A stretch of DNA of 64,000 nucleotides from Phreatobacter cathodiphilus (GTDB taxonomy: Bacteria; Pseudomonadota; Alphaproteobacteria; Rhizobiales; Phreatobacteraceae): NCBI RefSeq assembly GCF_003008515.1, contig NZ_CP027668.1, positions 3,575,001-3,639,000 on the forward strand. The letters are read 5' to 3'. Shown one piece after another: positions 8,547-16,068 of the stretch. The first letter of the stretch is position 1, and every line of letters begins with the position of its first letter. The translations under genes and the position numbers were made by a program. A model generated the notes under the pieces. It was given only the letters and a program-made list of their open reading frames with translations. It was not told the DNA's origin and made no database searches.

Positions 8547-9984
8547 AGCAACAGCCGAGGCGCTCGCCGAAGTGGCGGCAGATCGTCGTCTCCAGCTCCG
8601 GGAGCACCGCGCGGAATCCCTCCCCCGCCACCATGCCGGACCTGAGCCGGCTGCGCACCTCGTGGTGGACGGCCTCCTGGTCGATGCCGGTGACCCGCCC
8701 GTCGCTGAGGACGGTGCGCCCGGCGACGATCGTCTCCTTCACATGGCGGGCCGTCGCCCGGGCGAAGAGGAGTTCGACCGGCTCCACCGGCATCAGGGCG
8801 TCGGCATCGAGCGCCGCCCTGTCGACGAGCACGAGGTCGGCCGGCGCACCGGCAGCGATTCGCCCCGTCACCGGCGAGTTCAGCGTCGCGTGCCCGTTGG
8901 CGAGGACCGCCTCCAGCACGTCCTCGACCCTCATCTCCCGCTCGAAGCCCCAGCCGGCATGCAGCGACCAGATCAGCCGCATCTCGCGCAGGAGGTCGTC
9001 GTCCTCGTCGAAGGCCTGGCCGTCGATGCCGATGGCGAGCTTCACCCCCGCCTTCAGCAGGGCGGCGACCGGCGCGAGGCCCGAGCGCAGCGCCAGGTTG
9101 GAGGAGGTGTTGACCGAGACGGTGACCCCCGCCTCCGCCAGCAGGTCGATTTCGCCCGGCCGCGCCCAGACGCAATGCGCCAGCGTCAGCCGGGGCGACA
9201 GGAGCCCGATCTCCTTGAGGTGGGTGACGATCCCCTGCGGGAAGGCGGCATCGGCATAGTCGCGCTGGTAGCGCGTCTCGAGGAGATGCATGTGGACGCG
9301 CCTGCCCGTTCTCGCCGACGCCTCGGCGATGGCCTCGAGCAGCTCCGGCGTCGCCCATTGCACGCCCTGCGGCCCGTATTGCACGTCGACCATCGGCCCG
9401 CCGATGGCCTCGGCGACCGCGTCGACCCGTTCGAGCTGCGCCGCCACGGGCAGCGGCGCCACCGACAGGAAGCGCTTTTCCACCTCGGCCCGCGCCTCCG
9501 GCGAGAGGTGGTCGAGCACCGGCGCGCTGTCGCCATAGACCAGCGGATTCTGGTTGCGCATGGCGACGGCGAAGGCGATGCGCAGCCCCGCGTCGGACGC
9601 CGCCCGCGCCACCTCCCTGACTTCGTCGACGTAAGGGGTCAGGCCCTGCACGCCGGTATAGTGGACCATGGCCGCGCCCTGCCCGCCGGCGACGGCGCGG
9701 GAGAAGGGGGCGGCCGCCGCCAGATAGGGATCGAGCGGGGCGAAGAGCCGGAGGCGATGCAGCCAGACCTCCAGTGGCCGACCGAAGCCGCCGATGGAGG
9801 AGGTGCGGATGGTGCGGCCGTGGTCGTGGGCATTGGCCAGCGCCGGCATGACCACGAGGTCGTCATGGGGCTCGCCGGCGGGCAGCGCCTCCACCGCCGT
9901 GATCGTCCCGCCGTCGAGCGTCAGCCGCGAGGGTCCGCGCGTGCCGTCACGGTCGACGAGGGCGGAGCAGGTGATGGTGCGCAT
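8545..9984 (-). CDS. Amidohydrolase family protein (cytosine deaminase/TRZ-ATZ type)
   Basis: This is a 479-residue metal-dependent hydrolase that should deaminate or hydrolyse a small cyclic nitrogen compound in the cytosol. The start at 9984 has GGAG seven bases upstream. Metal ligands of the amidohydrolase barrel are visible: His-x-His in NAHDHGRT (about residue 63), His in VHMHLLET, His in TLAHCVW, and Asp in IGIDGQAFDED. A C-terminal beta-sandwich half (ADLVLVDRAAL, VAGRTVLSDGRV) completes the fold. It lies directly downstream of an SsuB/SsuC-type permease and ATPase, suggesting the imported compound is its substrate. Which compound (pyrimidine, triazine-like or purine derivative) cannot be said. 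Confidence 0.85.
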   Translation of the reverse strand: MRTITCSALVDRDGTRGPSRLTLDGGTITAVEALPAGEPHDDLVVMPALANAHDHGRTIRTSSIGGFGRPLEVWLHRLRLFAPLDPYLAAAAPFSRAVAGGQGAAMVHYTGVQGLTPYVDEVREVARAASDAGLRIAFAVAMRNQNPLVYGDSAPVLDHLSPEARAEVEKRFLSVAPLPVAAQLERVDAVAEAIGGPMVDVQYGPQGVQWATPELLEAIAEASARTGRRVHMHLLETRYQRDYADAAFPQGIVTHLKEIGLLSPRLTLAHCVWARPGEIDLLAEAGVTVSVNTSSNLALRSGLAPVAALLKAGVKLAIGIDGQAFDEDDDLLREMRLIWSLHAGWGFEREMRVEDVLEAVLANGHATLNSPVTGRIAAGAPADLVLVDRAALDADALMPVEPVELLFARATARHVKETIVAGRTVLSDGRVTGIDQEAVHHEVRSRLRSGMVAGEGFRAVLPELETTICRHFGERLGCC

Positions 9985-10012
9985 GGGTGGTCTCCGCCCC
10001 GCCGTCCCGGTC

Positions 10013-10098
10013 GTCATGCCCGGGCTTGGCCCGGGTATCCACGCATTCCTGCACCCGGGTTTTCAAGTCGTGGGTGCCCGGGACGAGCCGGGCACGAC
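10013..10098. repeat. Dispersed hairpin repeat (second copy)
   Basis: This is a large imperfect inverted repeat of the same family as the one at 6112-6200: arms of about 35 bases beginning GTCATGCCCGGGCTTGGCCC at 10013 and ending GCCGGGCACGAC at 10098, with a short spacer. It fills the gap between the permease and amidohydrolase genes. Confidence 0.8.
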
Positions 10099-10109
10099 GC
10101 GGTGAAGCG

Positions 10110-10889
10110 TCACGTCACCGCCAGGTCCTTGCGGTGGGCCCAGCCGGTGACGCGGCTCTCGGCCAGCGAGAACAGCGCGTAGAGCCCGACGCCGAGGCCG
10201 GCGAGGATGAACAGCCCGGCGAAGACCAGCGGCACGTTGAAGGTGGAGGAGGCCACCATCATCATGTTGCCGATGCCGCGATTGGAGGCGACCGTCTCCG
10301 CCACCACGGAGCCGACGAAGGCGAGCGTCACCGCCACCTTCAGGGAAGCGAAGAAATAGGGCATGGAGCGCGGCAGCGAGACGTTCCACAGGATGTCCCA
10401 CTTCGACGCCTTCAGCGTCTTCATGACGTCCTCCAGCTCCGGCTCGACCGTGGCGATGCCGGTGGCGACGTTCACGACGATCGGGAAGATGGAGATGATC
10501 GCCGCCGTGAGGATGGCCGGCACGGTGCCGGCGCCGAACCACAGGACGAAGATCGGCACCACCGCCACCTTGGGGATCGAGGAGACGCCGACGAGGAGCG
10601 GATAGGCCGTGTCGTAAGCGAGGCGGGAGGAGCCGATCCCGACCCCGAACAGGATGCCGATGACGACGCCGATCGCGAAGCCCACCAGCGTCGTGAACAG
10701 CGTCTGCGCCGCATGTGGCTGGATCGCCGGCCAGTACTCGATCAGCGAGGCGATGATCTGGGTCGGGCGCGGCAGCACGATGTCGGAAATGCCGCCGACG
10801 AGGCAGGCGACCTCCCAGAACACGAAGACGCCGACGATGAGGGCGATGGAGGCGGACTTGCGCCGGATGAGCTCGCGGATGTCGTCCAT
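10110..10889 (-). CDS. ABC transporter permease, SsuC/TauC (NMT1-importer) type
   Basis: This inner-membrane subunit of 259 residues has about six helices. The coupling region KTLKASKWDILWNVSLPRSM and the preceding IPKVAVVPIFVLWFGAG motif are typical of permeases serving nitrate, taurine, sulfonate or pyrimidine importers. The start lies one base after the stop of the ATPase gene, so the two are coupled. No substrate-binding protein is encoded next to it. It is clearly paralogous to the permease at 36374-37255: both share long blocks around FPIVVNVATG and MPYFF. Confidence 0.91.
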   Translation of the reverse strand: MDDIRELIRRKSASIALIVGVFVFWEVACLVGGISDIVLPRPTQIIASLIEYWPAIQPHAAQTLFTTLVGFAIGVVIGILFGVGIGSSRLAYDTAYPLLVGVSSIPKVAVVPIFVLWFGAGTVPAILTAAIISIFPIVVNVATGIATVEPELEDVMKTLKASKWDILWNVSLPRSMPYFFASLKVAVTLAFVGSVVAETVASNRGIGNMMMVASSTFNVPLVFAGLFILAGLGVGLYALFSLAESRVTGWAHRKDLAVT

Positions 10890-10890
10890 G

Positions 10891-11796
10891 TCAGTGTCCC
10901 CCCGCCTGGACGATGCCGGTGCCCCCGCGCGCCTCGACGATGAGGCTGCGCAACTGCTGGTTCAGCGCCACGAAATCCGGCTCGTAGGTCATGTCGATGG
11001 TGCGGGGACGGGCGAAGGCGACCGTCGAATCGTCGAGGATGCGGCCTGGCCGGGCGCTCATTACGCAGATGCGGTTGGCGAGGAAGGCCGCCTCGCGCAG
11101 GTCGTGGGTGACGAGGAGCACCGTCGTCTTCTTCGCCATCCACAGCTCCTGCATGATCTGCCAGAGCTCCTCGCGGGTGAACTGGTCGAGGGCGCCGAAG
11201 GGCTCGTCGAGCAGCAAGAGGTCCGGCTCGTGGACGAGGGCGCGGCAGAGGTTCGCCCGCTGCATCATGCCCCCCGAGAGCTGCCAGGGGTACTTGTCGC
11301 CGAAGCCGGCGAGGCCGACCTGCGCCAGCAGCGCATCCGCCCGGTCGCGGAACTCGCCCTTGCGCTTGGCCCGGAACGCGGAGCGGAACGGCGGCACGAT
11401 CTTCAGCGGCAGCATGACGTTGTCGCGGATGCTGAGCCAGGGCAGCAGGGTCGGATTCTGGTAGGCCATGCCGATGCGGATCGGCGTCGCGCCGAGCTCG
11501 CGCCCGCCGACGAAGACGTGGCCGGTGGAGGGCTTCAAGAGGTCGCCGACGAGCTTCAGAAGCGTGGACTTGCCGCAGCCGGACGGGCCGACCAGCGCGA
11601 CGAAATCGCCCTCGCGGACGGAAAGGCTCGTCTCCGACAGGGCCTGGACCTTCTTGTCGCCCTTGCCGAAGCGCACCGAGACCTTCTCGAATGCGATGAA
11701 CGGCCGGGCGTGGGAGACGAGCGGCGATGTGCCCGATTTCTGGGCAGCCGCCTCCTCATCGTCGCGGGGAACGGCGGCGGGGGAAGCGAGGGTCAT
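10891..11796 (-). CDS. ABC transporter ATP-binding protein, SsuB/TauB type
   Basis: This 301-residue ATPase partners the permease that follows it. The start is ATG at 11796; longer frames exist but would run through the promoter region. The first 45 residues are an Ala/charged extension not needed for the fold. Walker A GPSGCGKST (about 85-93), Q-loop AYQNPTLLPW, signature QLSGGMMQRANLCRAL, Walker B DLLLLDEPFGALD and the H-loop VTHDLREA are all intact. It heads a minus-strand series continuing with permease, amidohydrolase and possibly potFGHI. A sigma54-like promoter lies just upstream. Confidence 0.92.
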   Translation of the reverse strand: MTLASPAAVPRDDEEAAAQKSGTSPLVSHARPFIAFEKVSVRFGKGDKKVQALSETSLSVREGDFVALVGPSGCGKSTLLKLVGDLLKPSTGHVFVGGRELGATPIRIGMAYQNPTLLPWLSIRDNVMLPLKIVPPFRSAFRAKRKGEFRDRADALLAQVGLAGFGDKYPWQLSGGMMQRANLCRALVHEPDLLLLDEPFGALDQFTREELWQIMQELWMAKKTTVLLVTHDLREAAFLANRICVMSARPGRILDDSTVAFARPRTIDMTYEPDFVALNQQLRSLIVEARGGTGIVQAGGH

Positions 11797-11847
11797 GGCA
11801 ATTCCGGGCTGGGGGCGCACGGCGGCCCGTGAAGGTCCCCTCGCCGT

Positions 11848-11863
11848 GGCAAGACGGATGCCA
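11848..11863 (-). promoter_or_regulatory. Candidate sigma54 promoter of the ABC/amidohydrolase genes
   Basis: The minus strand reads TGGCAT-CCGTC-TTGCC: GG and GC are separated by exactly ten bases, as sigma54 requires, with only the last base of each half off consensus. The -12 element is about 52 bases before the ATPase ATG. It implies nitrogen-limited, activator-dependent expression of the import and amidohydrolase genes. Confidence 0.55.
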
Positions 11864-11978
11864 AGGAACGCCCTCAGGACAGCCCGTGAGACCGTTCGGG
11901 GTCCGGCCGACGGCTGCGTTGCGCTGCCCCACCGGCTCGGGCAGGCTCGCTGGGGCATTCCCCGGACCGGAGACATCT

Positions 11979-12470
11979 ATGGACCTCGACGCCATCGCCG
12001 CCCGCATCGGCCGCCTGCTCGTCGAGCGGCGCGAGACCGTCGCCGTATCGGAATCCTCCGCCGGCGGGCTGATCTCCGCGGCGCTCCTCTCGGTGCCCGG
12101 CGCCTCGGCCTATTATCTCGGCGGCGCCGTGGTCTACACGCCGAAGGCCCGCGACGCGCTGCTCGGCATCTCCACCCGGCAGATGGTCGAGTCCGGCATC
12201 CGTTCGGCCTCCGAGCCCTGGGCGGCGCTGATGGCGAAGACCATCCGCGAGAGCCATGGCGCCACCTGGGGCCTCTCCGAGACCGGCGCCACCGGCCCCA
12301 CCGGCAACCGCTACGGCGATCCCGCCGGCCATGCCTGCCTCGGCCTGGACGGACCAACGGTCATGGCCATGACGCTCCGCACCGGGTCCGACGACCGCAC
12401 CGCCAACATGCGCGCCTTCGCCGCCGCCGCACTCGGCCTGTTCGAGGATGCGCTGGAGGGGCGGAACTGA
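11979..12470 (+). CDS. CinA C-terminal domain protein (nicotinamide-nucleotide amidohydrolase-like)
   Basis: This 163-residue stand-alone CinA C-terminal domain is related to PncC, which deamidates NMN to nicotinate mononucleotide in the pyridine-nucleotide cycle. GGAG lies seven bases before the ATG at 11979. The opening ESSAGGLISAALLSVPGAS corresponds to the usual ESCTGG motif with the catalytic Ser region, but Cys-Thr is changed to Ser-Ala. The later ETGATGPTGNRYGDPAG replaces the usual G-[IV]-A-G-P-G-G loop. These changes make the PncC activity less certain; it may be a divergent family member. It is transcribed away from the ABC gene on the other strand. Confidence 0.8.
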   Translation: MDLDAIAARIGRLLVERRETVAVSESSAGGLISAALLSVPGASAYYLGGAVVYTPKARDALLGISTRQMVESGIRSASEPWAALMAKTIRESHGATWGLSETGATGPTGNRYGDPAGHACLGLDGPTVMAMTLRTGSDDRTANMRAFAAAALGLFEDALEGRN

Positions 12471-12517
12471 GGGACCAGTTGTCGACCCTCGCGCCTCGGA
12501 CTCTCCTGCCAGATCTG

Positions 12518-12670
12518 CCCCTCACCCTTACCCTCTCCCCGCCCGCGGGGAGAGGGGGACTACCGCGCCGCGACTTCTCTCATCGATTGAGCCTGGCCCG
12601 ACGGTGCCGGATGGGCGGGTCGTCATAGCCCCCCTCTCCCCGCGGGCGGGGAGAGGGTAAGGGTGAGGGG
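12518..12670. repeat. Perfect 41-bp inverted repeat with 71-bp spacer
   Basis: The left arm (12518-12558) and right arm (12630-12670) are exact reverse complements over 41 bases. Each arm also contains its own CTCTCCCCGC/GCGGGGAGAG stem. It lies between two convergent genes. It may act as a bidirectional terminator, but the perfection of the arms points to a paired copy of a mobile REP-like element. Confidence 0.85.
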
Positions 12671-12696
12671 CCGGGGAGCAGGCGTACCAAACACGA

Positions 12697-12719
12697 AGGG
12701 CGGACCCATGGCCCGCCCT
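12697..12719 (-). terminator. Possible terminator after homospermidine synthase
   Basis: A seven-base stem AGGGCGG/CCGCCCT (12697-12703 with 12713-12719) lies 25 bases beyond the gene stop, followed on the minus strand by TCGTGTTTGG. The T-run is weak. Confidence 0.45.
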
Positions 12720-12744
12720 CCGCATGCGATCCGCCTCGTCCCGC

Positions 12745-14181
12745 TCAGTCGCGAACGAGAATGTTCCTGAACTGCCAGGGGTCCGAGGTGTCGATGTCCT
12801 CCGGGAAGAAGCCCGGGCGCCCGGCGAGCGGCGTCCAGTCGGTGTAGGTGCCGATCACCGGTCCGAGATAGGGCTTCTGCACCTCGAGGCAGCGGCGGAA
12901 GTCCATGTCGTCGGCTTCGACGATGCCGGCCTCCGGGTTCTCCAGCGCCCAGACCATGCCGGCGAGCACGGCCGAGGTCACCTGCAGGCCCGTGGCGTTC
13001 TGATAGGGCGCGATGCGCCGCGTCTCCTCGATCGAGAGCTGCGAGCCGTACCAGTAGGCGTTGCCGGCATGGCCGTAGAGCAGCACGCCGAGTTCGTCGA
13101 TGCCGTCCTCGATCTCGTTCTCGTCGAGGATATGCCACGTATCCTGCCGCTTGCCGGCGGCGCCGAACATCTCGTGCAGCGACAGCACCGCGTCGTTGGC
13201 GGGATGGTAGGCGTAGTGGCAGGTCGGCCGGTAGGTGACCTTGCCCGAGGCGTCGCGCACCGTCAGGTAGTCGGCGATCGAGATCGCCTCGTTGTGGGTG
13301 ACGAGGAAGCCGTACTGGGCGCCGGGCGTCGGGCACCAGGAGCGCACGCGGGTGTTGGCGCCGGGCTGCAGCAGGTAGATGGCGGCCCCGCAGCCGGTCT
13401 CGTGGGTGCCCGCATTGGCCGGCATCCAGGTCTCGTGCGTGCCCCAGCCGAGCTCGGCCGGCTGCAGGCCCTCCGACACGAAGCCCTCGACCGACCAGGT
13501 GTTGACGAAGACGTTCGGCGGCTTCGGCTTCTTCGAGCGCTGGGTGTCACGCTCGGCGATGTGGATGCCCTTGACGCCGACCTTGGCGGCGAGCGCCGCC
13601 CATTCCGCCTTGGTCTTCGGCTCGGTGAACTCGACCTTGTGGTCGGTGGCGACGTTGAGCAGCGCCTGCTTGACGAACCAGGACACCATGCCCGGATTGG
13701 CGCCGCAGCAGGACACGGCGGTGATGCCGCCCGGCTTACGCGCGCGGGCTTCGAGCACCCGCTCGCGCAGCATGTAGTTGGAGCGCGCCGCCGGCCCTTT
13801 CGACGTGTCGAAATAGAAGCCGGCCCAGGGCTCGGCCACCGTGTCGATGTAGAAGCAGCCGAGTTCGCGGCACAGCTCCATGATGTCGACGGAGGAGGTG
13901 TCGACCGACAGGTTGACGCAGAAGCCCTTGCCGCCGCCGGCGGTGAGCAGCGGTGTCAGCAGGTCGCGGTAGTTCTCCTGCGTCACGTGCTGCTGCACGA
14001 AGCGGATGCCGCGCTCGTCGAGGAGCTTGCGGTCGGTGTCGACCGGATCGATGACCGTCAGGCGCGTCTGATCATATTTGAAATGCCTCTCGATCAGCGG
14101 CAGGGTGCCGCGGCCGATGGAGCCGAAGCCGATCATCACGATCGGTCCGGTGATTTCATGATAGACGGGCCATGAGCTCAT
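12745..14181 (-). CDS. hss: Homospermidine synthase
   Basis: This 478-residue enzyme, the standard length for bacterial homospermidine synthase, makes homospermidine from putrescine (or putrescine plus spermidine) using NAD. Homospermidine is the main long polyamine in many alphaproteobacteria. The start at 14181 has GGAG six bases upstream. The N-terminal Rossmann motif GFGSIGRGTLP, the segment CFYIDTVAEPWAGFYFDT, and SCCGANPGMVSWFVKQAL are typical of the saccharopine-dehydrogenase-like fold used by this enzyme. The central Trp-rich segment near WGTHETWMP lies by the substrate pocket in structures of the family. The potFGHI putrescine importer is nearby on the same strand. Confidence 0.95.
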   Translation of the reverse strand: MSSWPVYHEITGPIVMIGFGSIGRGTLPLIERHFKYDQTRLTVIDPVDTDRKLLDERGIRFVQQHVTQENYRDLLTPLLTAGGGKGFCVNLSVDTSSVDIMELCRELGCFYIDTVAEPWAGFYFDTSKGPAARSNYMLRERVLEARARKPGGITAVSCCGANPGMVSWFVKQALLNVATDHKVEFTEPKTKAEWAALAAKVGVKGIHIAERDTQRSKKPKPPNVFVNTWSVEGFVSEGLQPAELGWGTHETWMPANAGTHETGCGAAIYLLQPGANTRVRSWCPTPGAQYGFLVTHNEAISIADYLTVRDASGKVTYRPTCHYAYHPANDAVLSLHEMFGAAGKRQDTWHILDENEIEDGIDELGVLLYGHAGNAYWYGSQLSIEETRRIAPYQNATGLQVTSAVLAGMVWALENPEAGIVEADDMDFRRCLEVQKPYLGPVIGTYTDWTPLAGRPGFFPEDIDTSDPWQFRNILVRD

Positions 14182-14336
14182 GCGAGGTCTCCGCTCTTGC
14201 ATGGGAACTGAAAACGGGTCCGCGGCGGCCACGCCGGGACCCGGATGAGGTAACGGCGCGTCTTTGGACACGGCGCGACCCGTCCGTCAACACCCTCTTC
14301 GCGTGACGGCGTGATGACGACGGCCGAAGAAGCGCC

Positions 14337-15113
14337 TCAGCGCGCCCGCCCCTTGGCCTGCACGCCGGCCCTGCGCGCAGCCAGATCCTCCGGTGCCAGC
14401 GCCCCGTTGTGGCGGCGCGACCGCTCTGCCTCCAGCGCCATAGCTTCGCCGAAGGCGAGGTCGTAGCCCTCGTCCACCAGCCGCTTGTAGTCGGTGAGGA
14501 AACCGGCATCGACCTCGGCGATCTCCTGCGCCAGGGCCATGACGTCGGCCATCAAGCCGGCGGCGGGTACGGCCCGGCTGACGAGGCCCCAGGCGCTCGC
14601 TTCCGTCGCGGTGATGAACCGGCCGGAAAAGGCCATCTCCTTCGCCCGCGAGGGCCCGATGATGCGGGAGAGCTTCTGGCTCAGCCCCCAGCCGGGAACG
14701 ACGCCGACGCGCTGGTGCGTATCGGCGAACCGTGCCGTGTCGGCGGCAATGAGGATGTCGCAGGCGAGCGCCAGCTCGAAGCCACCGGTGATGGCGACGC
14801 CGTTCACCGCGGCGATGACCGGCTTCGGGCACTGCGCGATGGCGTGGATCGGGTTCGGCCGCTCGCCGTCACCCTCCACCATGCCGAGGAGGCCGGAGGT
14901 GGCGCCGAGCTCCTTCAGGTCGAGGCCGGCGGAGAACGCGCGCTCTCCCGCCCCGGTCAGCACCAGCACCCGCGCCGTTTCGTCACGCCCGAGCGCGACG
15001 ACCGCCGCGGTGAGCGAGCGGATCAGCGACTGCGACAGGGCGTTCATCGCCTGCGGGCGGTTGAGGGTCAGCACCGCCACCGGCCCGTGGCGTTCGATGA
15101 GGAGTTCGGTCAT
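14337..15113 (-). CDS. Enoyl-CoA hydratase/isomerase (crotonase) family protein
   Basis: This 258-residue crotonase-fold protein has a start at 15113 with GGAG before it. The oxyanion-hole segments are present: AFSAGLDLKELG and VNGVAITGGFELALACD, the latter carrying the first catalytic-type Glu. The position of the second Glu, normally in a GQPE segment, reads FADTHQRVGVVPGWGLSQKL here, so that Glu is missing. Family members with this change are often annotated as hydratases but need not hydrate enoyl-CoA. No fatty-acid genes adjoin it, so the substrate is unknown. Confidence 0.88.
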   Translation of the reverse strand: MTELLIERHGPVAVLTLNRPQAMNALSQSLIRSLTAAVVALGRDETARVLVLTGAGERAFSAGLDLKELGATSGLLGMVEGDGERPNPIHAIAQCPKPVIAAVNGVAITGGFELALACDILIAADTARFADTHQRVGVVPGWGLSQKLSRIIGPSRAKEMAFSGRFITATEASAWGLVSRAVPAAGLMADVMALAQEIAEVDAGFLTDYKRLVDEGYDLAFGEAMALEAERSRRHNGALAPEDLAARRAGVQAKGRAR

Positions 15114-15320
15114 GGCGGTCTCCGGCAAGGTCCGGCCGACTGTGCGGCGACCGGCTCCGTCGCGCATCCCGGCGGTTCGGCGGAGGGGTGGGATGTTCGG
15201 ATCGACCGCCTGGCCGAAGTGAGCGACGAGCGTAGCGAGGCGGTGAGGGGGAGAGCGGCACGCGGAGAAGCCTAAGCCCCCTCGCCCGGCCTTCGGCCCA
15301 CCCGTCGCCCCCGGCGCGAG

Positions 15321-15887
15321 CTACCGCGCGAGCGCCTTCTCGACCTCCGGCCGGATCACCGCCGCCAGCACCTGCGCCGTGATCGGTCCCACATGCTTGA
15401 ACAGGATCGTGCCGTCGCGGCCGACGATGAAGGTCTCCGGCACGCCGTAGACGCCCCAGTCGATCACCGCCCGGCCCGCCGGATCGACGCCGACCAGCGC
15501 ATAGGGATTGCCGTTGCGGCCGAGGAAGCGCCGCGCATTGTCCGGCTGGTCCTTCTGGTTGATGCCGGCGAGGCGGATGCGGCCGTCCTTCGCCAGTTCC
15601 ATCAGGAAGGGATGCTCCTCGTGGCAGGGAATGCACCAGGAGGCGAAGACGTTGACCACCGTGACATGCCCCGCGAGATCCGCCCTGCGGAAACCCGGCC
15701 GGTCGATGCCGTCGAGCGGCGCGAGGTCGAATTGCGGTGCCGGCCGGCCGATCAGCGCCGAGGGCAGACGCTGCGGATCGCCGCGCAGGCCGACGACGAA
15801 GACCACCACCAGCGCCGCGAACAGCGCCAGCGGCAGGAAGGCGAGCCAGGAGCGCCGCTTCGGCACCGGGGCCGCGGTATCGCTCAC
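15321..15887 (-). CDS. ccmG: Thiol:disulfide interchange protein CcmG/DsbE
   Basis: This membrane-tethered periplasmic thioredoxin reduces apocytochrome c or its handling partners during cytochrome c maturation. With a GTG start at 15887, overlapping the ccmD stop (GTGA), it is 188 residues. A single N-terminal helix (about residues 15-35) precedes the thioredoxin fold. The active site is in FASWCIPCHEEHPFLMEL, and the cis-proline loop is GVYGVPETFIVGRDG, the acidic CcmG pattern. It is the last gene of the ccmC-ccmD-ccmG run. Confidence 0.94.
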   Translation of the reverse strand: MSDTAAPVPKRRSWLAFLPLALFAALVVVFVVGLRGDPQRLPSALIGRPAPQFDLAPLDGIDRPGFRRADLAGHVTVVNVFASWCIPCHEEHPFLMELAKDGRIRLAGINQKDQPDNARRFLGRNGNPYALVGVDPAGRAVIDWGVYGVPETFIVGRDGTILFKHVGPITAQVLAAVIRPEVEKALAR

Positions 15888-16066
15888 GAGGAGGCGCTCC
15901 CGCCGCGGGCCGAGCGGCGGCTGATGCCGCGGGCCTCGAGCTCGGAGAGCCGGGCCTTCTGGTTGCGGTAATCCACGACGATCCACGCCGCGAGCGCCAC
16001 CACCGTCACGGCGGTCACCGCATAGGAGGCGAGGATGAACCCGGCATGGGGATCGGATCCGAACAT
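15884..16066 (-). CDS. ccmD: Heme exporter protein CcmD
   Basis: CcmD is a 60-residue single-helix protein that helps release holo-CcmE from the CcmABC complex. One membrane span (about residues 11-31) is followed by the family's Y-R-N-Q-K cytoplasmic segment (VDYRNQKARLSELEARG). The start at 16066 has GGAG five bases upstream. It begins two bases after the ccmC stop and ends overlapping ccmG, so the three genes are translationally coupled. Confidence 0.9.
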   Translation of the reverse strand: MFGSDPHAGFILASYAVTAVTVVALAAWIVVDYRNQKARLSELEARGISRRSARGGSASS

Positions 16067-16068
16067 GG

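Noticed and set aside
7288-10182. Very long plus-strand open frame (about 960 codons) opposite potG, potF and the amidohydrolase
   Set aside because: It is antisense to three well-supported genes and its translation is low-complexity (Arg, Gly, His, Asp rich), as expected for the mirror of GC-rich coding DNA.
12518-12670. CRISPR array
   Set aside because: There are only two copies, in inverted orientation, with self-complementary arms; this is a REP-like pair.
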